This document shows positions 23,464 through 26,980 of a stretch of DNA of 26,980 nucleotides, one piece after another; positions within the stretch are counted from its first letter, which is position 1, and every line of letters starts with the position of its first letter. Under the pieces are notes generated by a model. It saw only the letters and a program-made list of their open reading frames with translations, had not been told where the DNA came from and did not search any database. Position numbers and translations under genes: made by a program. The stretch covers positions 1 to 26,980 of the forward strand of contig CAUDZT010000030.1 of the NCBI GenBank assembly GCA_958453935.1, in the 5' to 3' direction. This DNA comes from an uncultured Collinsella sp. Its GTDB lineage: Bacteria > Actinomycetota > Coriobacteriia > Coriobacteriales > Coriobacteriaceae.

Positions 23464-24363
23464 CTAGTACTCGCGCGGGCTGTTGACGATCTCGCCGGCG
23501 GCGACCTTCTTCAGGTGCTGCCCGTAAACCGACTTGCCGTAGGCCTTGGCCGCCCCCTCCAGCCCGGCGGTCGTGATCCAGCCGTTCTCCCAGGCGATCT
23601 CCTCGGGCACAGACACGGGCAGGTCCTGGGAGTGCTCCACGGCGCGGACGAACTCCGCGGCCTCGTGCAGGCTCTCCATGGTGCCGGTGTCGAGCCAGGC
23701 GTACCCGCGGCCCAGGGTCACGACGGACAGCGTCCCCTCCTCCAGGTACATCTGGTTGAGCGTGGTGATCTCCAGCTCGCCGCGCGCGGAGGGCTCCACC
23801 CTATGTGCCTTGGCGGCCACGTCGCCCGGGTAGAAGTACAGGCCGGTGACGGCGTAGGAGCTCTTGGGGCGCTCGGGCTTCTCCTCGATAGAGACGGCAC
23901 GGCCCTCGCCGTCGAACTCGACGACGCCGAAGCGCTCGGGGTCGTCAACGTGGTAGCCGAAGACCGTGGCCCTCCCCGACTCGGCGTTCTGGACGGCGCG
24001 CGTCAGGTGGCGAGACAGGCCGTTGCCGTAGAAGATGTTGTCGCCGAGCACCAGCGCGCACGGCTCGCCGGCGATGAACTCCTCGCCGATGGTGAACGCC
24101 TGCGCCAGGCCGTCCGGCGAGGGCTGCTCGGCGTAGGACAGGTTCACGCCGTAGCGCGAGCCGTCCCCGAGCAGGCGCTCGAAGTTGGGCAGGTCCGTCG
24201 GCGTGGAGATGACCAGGATGTCCCGGATGCCCGCCAGCATGAGGGTGGACAGCGGGTAGTAGATCATGGGCTTGTCGTAAACCGGCAGCAGCTGCTTGGA
24301 GGTCACGAGCGTGAGCGGGTACAGGCGCGTGCCGGACCCGCCGGCGAGGATGATGCCTTTCAT
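23464..24363 (-). CDS. rmlA: Glucose-1-phosphate thymidylyltransferase
   Basis: First step of dTDP-L-rhamnose synthesis: glucose-1-phosphate plus dTTP to dTDP-glucose. The 299 residues match the usual 290-300. The N-terminus GIILAGGSGTRLYPLT is the nucleotidyl-transfer loop, then SKQLLPVYDKPMIYYPLS, GDNIFYGNGL with the catalytic metal Asp, FGVVEFD, EEKPERPKS and GRGYAWLDTGT. ATG 24363 has GGAGG 5 bases upstream. GC-rich like rmlB and rmlCD, but separated from them by a terminator and two unrelated AT-richer genes. A good promoter lies just upstream. Confidence 0.97.
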   Translation of the reverse strand: MKGIILAGGSGTRLYPLTLVTSKQLLPVYDKPMIYYPLSTLMLAGIRDILVISTPTDLPNFERLLGDGSRYGVNLSYAEQPSPDGLAQAFTIGEEFIAGEPCALVLGDNIFYGNGLSRHLTRAVQNAESGRATVFGYHVDDPERFGVVEFDGEGRAVSIEEKPERPKSSYAVTGLYFYPGDVAAKAHRVEPSARGELEITTLNQMYLEEGTLSVVTLGRGYAWLDTGTMESLHEAAEFVRAVEHSQDLPVSVPEEIAWENGWITTAGLEGAAKAYGKSVYGQHLKKVAAGEIVNSPREY

Positions 24364-24401
24364 GTAGTCCTCCGTGTCATATAACTCATTTTGTTACGAC
24401 T

Positions 24402-24430
24402 TATATAATAAACTCTATCGGTCATATCAA
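24402..24430 (-). promoter_or_regulatory. Promoter of rmlA
   Basis: On the minus strand TTGATA (24430-24425), a 17-base spacer and TATATA (24407-24402), about 38 bases before the rmlA start. The same AT-rich stretch reads TATAAT on the plus strand (24404-24409), which could serve the divergent DUF4422 gene. Confidence 0.65.
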
Positions 24431-24502
24431 TTAAAAATATATGAGCGATACCCATTGAACAGGGCATCTAATTGCCTCGGCACGGAAAGAGCGTCAGGAA
24501 CA

Positions 24503-25696
24503 GTGAAGATTTACATCGCAGCCCATAAGCACTTTGACATTGATGCACAGGCGCCTTACCAGCCGCTCTTCGTCGGGGCAAGCTCCATTCCAACGAAAAA
24601 TCGACAAGCTGGATGGCTGTACGACGATCAAGGCGATAATATTTCCCAGAAAAACAAGCACTACTGTGAGCTTACCGGCCTCTATTGGATATGGAAGAAT
24701 TCTCCTGAGTCGATAGTTGGGCTCACGCATTATCGAAGGGCATTTGAGTCCCCCAACGACTCGAAGCAGATGCTCAGAGACTATGAAATTGAGAACATTC
24801 TTACCAAGCATGACTGCATTGTTGCAGCCAAAGAACCCTGCACAAGCTCAATCGGGTGCAACTTAATCACTGTTGCTGAGCAGTATAGAATGATCCACTC
24901 TTCGACAGATCTGCTACAGGCAAGGGAAATCATCAGGACGAAATGCCCTGGCTACTTGGATGCTTTTGATGAAGCAATTTGTGAGGAGTGCTCTTTTTCG
25001 CCATGCAATATGTTTATTTGTAAAAAGGAACTGATGGACAGATATTGTAAGTGGCTTTTCAAAATTGAAAAACAACTTGATAAGCGAATTGACTATATAA
25101 GTGGTCGCGATAGCTATCAACAAAGGATGCCTGGCTTTATCTCAGAACGACTATTCAATGTCTTCCTTAAAAAGGAAGACATAAGATGCTATGAATGCCG
25201 CATCTTTAACCCAATAAATAAAGAGGCCCTCACGATCGATCAAAGCGCGTGGCCTCAAAGGAGACCGCAACTTACGTGCGCTTGCTCTACGAATGCAATA
25301 TTTAACGGAGCAGACTATTCATCTGTATTTGATTATTCCTTTTATGTAAATCATTACGAGGATCTATTCGATAGATATAAAGACGACCCCCATGGAGCGC
25401 TGGAACATTTCATTGCAATCGGCATTAACGAACATCGAGTTGCGCATCCTCATTTTTCTATTGGCTCTCTTCTGAATGGAAATCCCGATTTAAGAAGTAA
25501 GTGCAGTGGAAATCTCGAAGCAACGCAAATGTATATAGCGAATCCTAAAGAGTGTATGCATCCAATTGGGTATGAAAACATTCATCCGCTAGACGAGCAA
25601 AGCAATTCGACTACGGCCACATGGCATGAACGTCGAATTACAGCAGCGCGCATCCGATACCAAGAAAGAATAGAGAGGCTACCCGTACTGGGCTAA
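24503..25696 (+). CDS. DUF4422-type glycosyltransferase with extra C-terminal motif
   Basis: Likely adds a sugar to the surface polysaccharide. The 397-residue protein starts VKIYIAAHKHF, then DDQGDNISQKNKHYCELTGLYW and IVGLTHYRRAF, the signature of the DUF4422 family (PF14393) common in capsule and exopolysaccharide loci; CSFSPCNMFICKKEL and GRDSYQQRMPGFISERLF continue it to about residue 230. A second part follows with FDYSFYVNHYEDLF and GALEHFIAIGINEHR, resembling a short motif appended to many polysaccharide glycosyltransferases. The start is uncertain: I chose GTG 24503 because the family begins there, although AGGA is only 3 bases away; the frame stays open to GTG 24374, inside the rmlA leader. 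It is AT-rich compared with rml genes, suggesting transfer. Confidence 0.8.
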   Translation: MKIYIAAHKHFDIDAQAPYQPLFVGASSIPTKNRQAGWLYDDQGDNISQKNKHYCELTGLYWIWKNSPESIVGLTHYRRAFESPNDSKQMLRDYEIENILTKHDCIVAAKEPCTSSIGCNLITVAEQYRMIHSSTDLLQAREIIRTKCPGYLDAFDEAICEECSFSPCNMFICKKELMDRYCKWLFKIEKQLDKRIDYISGRDSYQQRMPGFISERLFNVFLKKEDIRCYECRIFNPINKEALTIDQSAWPQRRPQLTCACSTNAIFNGADYSSVFDYSFYVNHYEDLFDRYKDDPHGALEHFIAIGINEHRVAHPHFSIGSLLNGNPDLRSKCSGNLEATQMYIANPKECMHPIGYENIHPLDEQSNSTTATWHERRITAARIRYQERIERLPVLG

Positions 25697-25771
25697 TTCA
25701 ATGTAAGAATAAACCCTAGATCAAAGTGAAATAGCACAGACATCTTCAGTGCAACGGAAAGGTAAATTGAA

Positions 25772-26980
25772 ATGAAAATTAACATGGATTGCATTTGCCG
25801 CGGAAGCGGGAAGGTGTACGTTCTTCTAAAGAATGTTGAGACAGATGCATCAAATATTCAGGTGACAGCAGCAAAGAGCGACGGAACGACAATACCAAGC
25901 TCAATCTATCCATACGAGTCAAATAACAATCAATACGTCATAGTTCTTCCCGACCTCGGAACTGGTGATTGCGATATTCAGATTAATGATTTGAATGCGC
26001 AATATGCCTACGATGCCATTAAAATCAGCTTTGGCACGGCAAAATGGGCGTCAAGATTAAACTACAAAATTAAGAATGATTTGTCCCATTCCATTAGGAA
26101 CTATGACGATAAGCATGACTTGGATGTAGCAAGCATGCGTTTTCACGAGTTTATCGAAGATGGAGATGAGGCCATTCTTCGCTGCTCAGTAAAACTTCCT
26201 CAGCGCAACGACAACAAAATAGCCATCAGCTGCTTCGATACTTCGATGAATCGAATTGAGATCGAGCCGATCACCACCGATGACATTACGATTCCCTTGT
26301 GGTTTGCCCCCAATAAAAAACGGCGCGAGATTCAATACTCGGTCCGAATCCCAAATAGCACAAATAGGCTAATCTTCACAATCGAAGATGACAATCACCC
26401 GAGCTTTAACAGCTTCGCTGTTGTGGACAACGAAGAGCTCGAAAGGCTGCGCATTTTAACCACATCGAAGATGCAACCTATTTCGATTGATCCATCTGCA
26501 TATCCAAAATGGCTCGAACAACACAAGGCAAGCTCGGCGATGCTCGAAAAACAATCGATGGTTACCTTCAAGAAAATGCCTTTGTTTAGCATCGTCGTTC
26601 CCCTATTCAACACACCCGATAATTTGTTCAGGGAAATGATGGAATCAGTTCTTAAACAGAGTTATGCGAACTGGGAGCTTGTGCTGGTCAATGCAAGCCC
26701 AGATAACAGTGCGCTTGTGGATATGATCGAAACCGCTAAGAATAATGACGCTCGTATTAAGGTGATAGAGCTAGCGAGCAATTCCGGCATTTCCAAAAAT
26801 ACTCTTGCCGGAACAAAAGAAGCGAATGGAGATTTCATTTGCTTCTTGGACCACGACGATACTCTTGAGCCCGCGGCGCTTTATGAATATGCGCATGCAA
26901 TTAATGCTGAAAACAATACTGATCTCATTTACTGCGACGAAGACAAACTGTTTGCCAATGGCAGCTATGGTGACCCATTC
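25772..26980 (+). CDS. GT2 glycosyltransferase with N-terminal accessory domain (3' part missing)
   Basis: Cut by the right edge; 403 residues are present. Residues 1 to about 265 are a region rich in predicted beta strands with no motif I recognise, perhaps one or two sandwich domains. From about residue 270 a family 2 glycosyltransferase begins: FSIVVPLFNTPDNLFREMM, SVLKQSYANWELVLVNASPD, NSGISKNTLAGTKEA, FLDHDDTLEPAAL with the metal-binding acidic residues, and DLIYCDEDKL. This form is common in rhamnan and O-antigen enzymes. ATG 25772 has GGAAAGG 9 bases upstream; the gap after the DUF4422 gene is 75 bases. AT-rich like its neighbour, and probably in the same operon. Acceptor and donor are unknown; rhamnose is plausible because rml genes are adjacent. 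Confidence 0.85.
   Translation, partial: MKINMDCICRGSGKVYVLLKNVETDASNIQVTAAKSDGTTIPSSIYPYESNNNQYVIVLPDLGTGDCDIQINDLNAQYAYDAIKISFGTAKWASRLNYKIKNDLSHSIRNYDDKHDLDVASMRFHEFIEDGDEAILRCSVKLPQRNDNKIAISCFDTSMNRIEIEPITTDDITIPLWFAPNKKRREIQYSVRIPNSTNRLIFTIEDDNHPSFNSFAVVDNEELERLRILTTSKMQPISIDPSAYPKWLEQHKASSAMLEKQSMVTFKKMPLFSIVVPLFNTPDNLFREMMESVLKQSYANWELVLVNASPDNSALVDMIETAKNNDARIKVIELASNSGISKNTLAGTKEANGDFICFLDHDDTLEPAALYEYAHAINAENNTDLIYCDEDKLFANGSYGDPF

Noticed and set aside
1..26980. CRISPR arrays, insertion sequences, integrases and phage genes
   Set aside because: I saw no regularly spaced repeats, no transposase or integrase motifs and no attachment-site duplications of the two tRNA 3' ends.

Overview
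The window reads like a chromosomal segment of a GC-rich Coriobacteriia-type gut actinobacterium. Collinsella or a close relative is my best guess. It rests on GC-rich codon use, a shikimate dehydrogenase-shikimate kinase fusion, a fused RmlC-RmlD, and gene styles I associate with that group. The assignment is inference, not a database match.

Layout: (1) Positions 1-1181, minus strand: 5' part of a cation P-type ATPase that runs off the left edge, preceded by a tRNA-Arg(CCG) with its own promoter and terminator. (2) Positions 1539-10006, plus strand: a compact aromatic amino acid operon, aroF-tyrA-aroB-aroA-aroC-pheA-aroEK-aroQ. It encodes all seven steps from erythrose-4-phosphate and PEP to chorismate plus the committed steps towards tyrosine and phenylalanine. 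Only an aminotransferase and the trp branch are absent. A terminator-like hairpin just ahead of aroF and a palindrome before aroQ are possible control points. (3) Positions 10071-14855, minus strand: a membrane acyltransferase, a tRNA-Arg(TCT), a TagGH/Wzm-Wzt-type polysaccharide ABC exporter, and a large DUF6020-like membrane protein. (4) Positions 14905-19237, plus strand: two membrane-anchored GT2 glycosyltransferases and a YfhO-type membrane protein, apparently one operon. (5) Positions 19275-24363, minus strand: the dTDP-L-rhamnose genes rmlA, rmlB and fused rmlCD, very GC-rich, interrupted between rmlA and rmlB by an AT-richer two-gene module (DUF4869-like protein plus a compact P-loop ATPase). 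(6) Positions 24503-26980, plus strand: an AT-rich DUF4422-type glycosyltransferase and the 5' part of another GT2 glycosyltransferase that leaves the window.

Regions 3-6 together look like a cell-surface polysaccharide locus: rhamnose donor synthesis, lipid-linked sugar transferases, GT-C-like membrane enzymes, an O-acetylase-like enzyme and an ABC exporter. Base composition changes sharply within it, which suggests assembly by transfer. The DUF4869/P-loop pair is the least explained part of the window and has no obvious role in polysaccharide synthesis.
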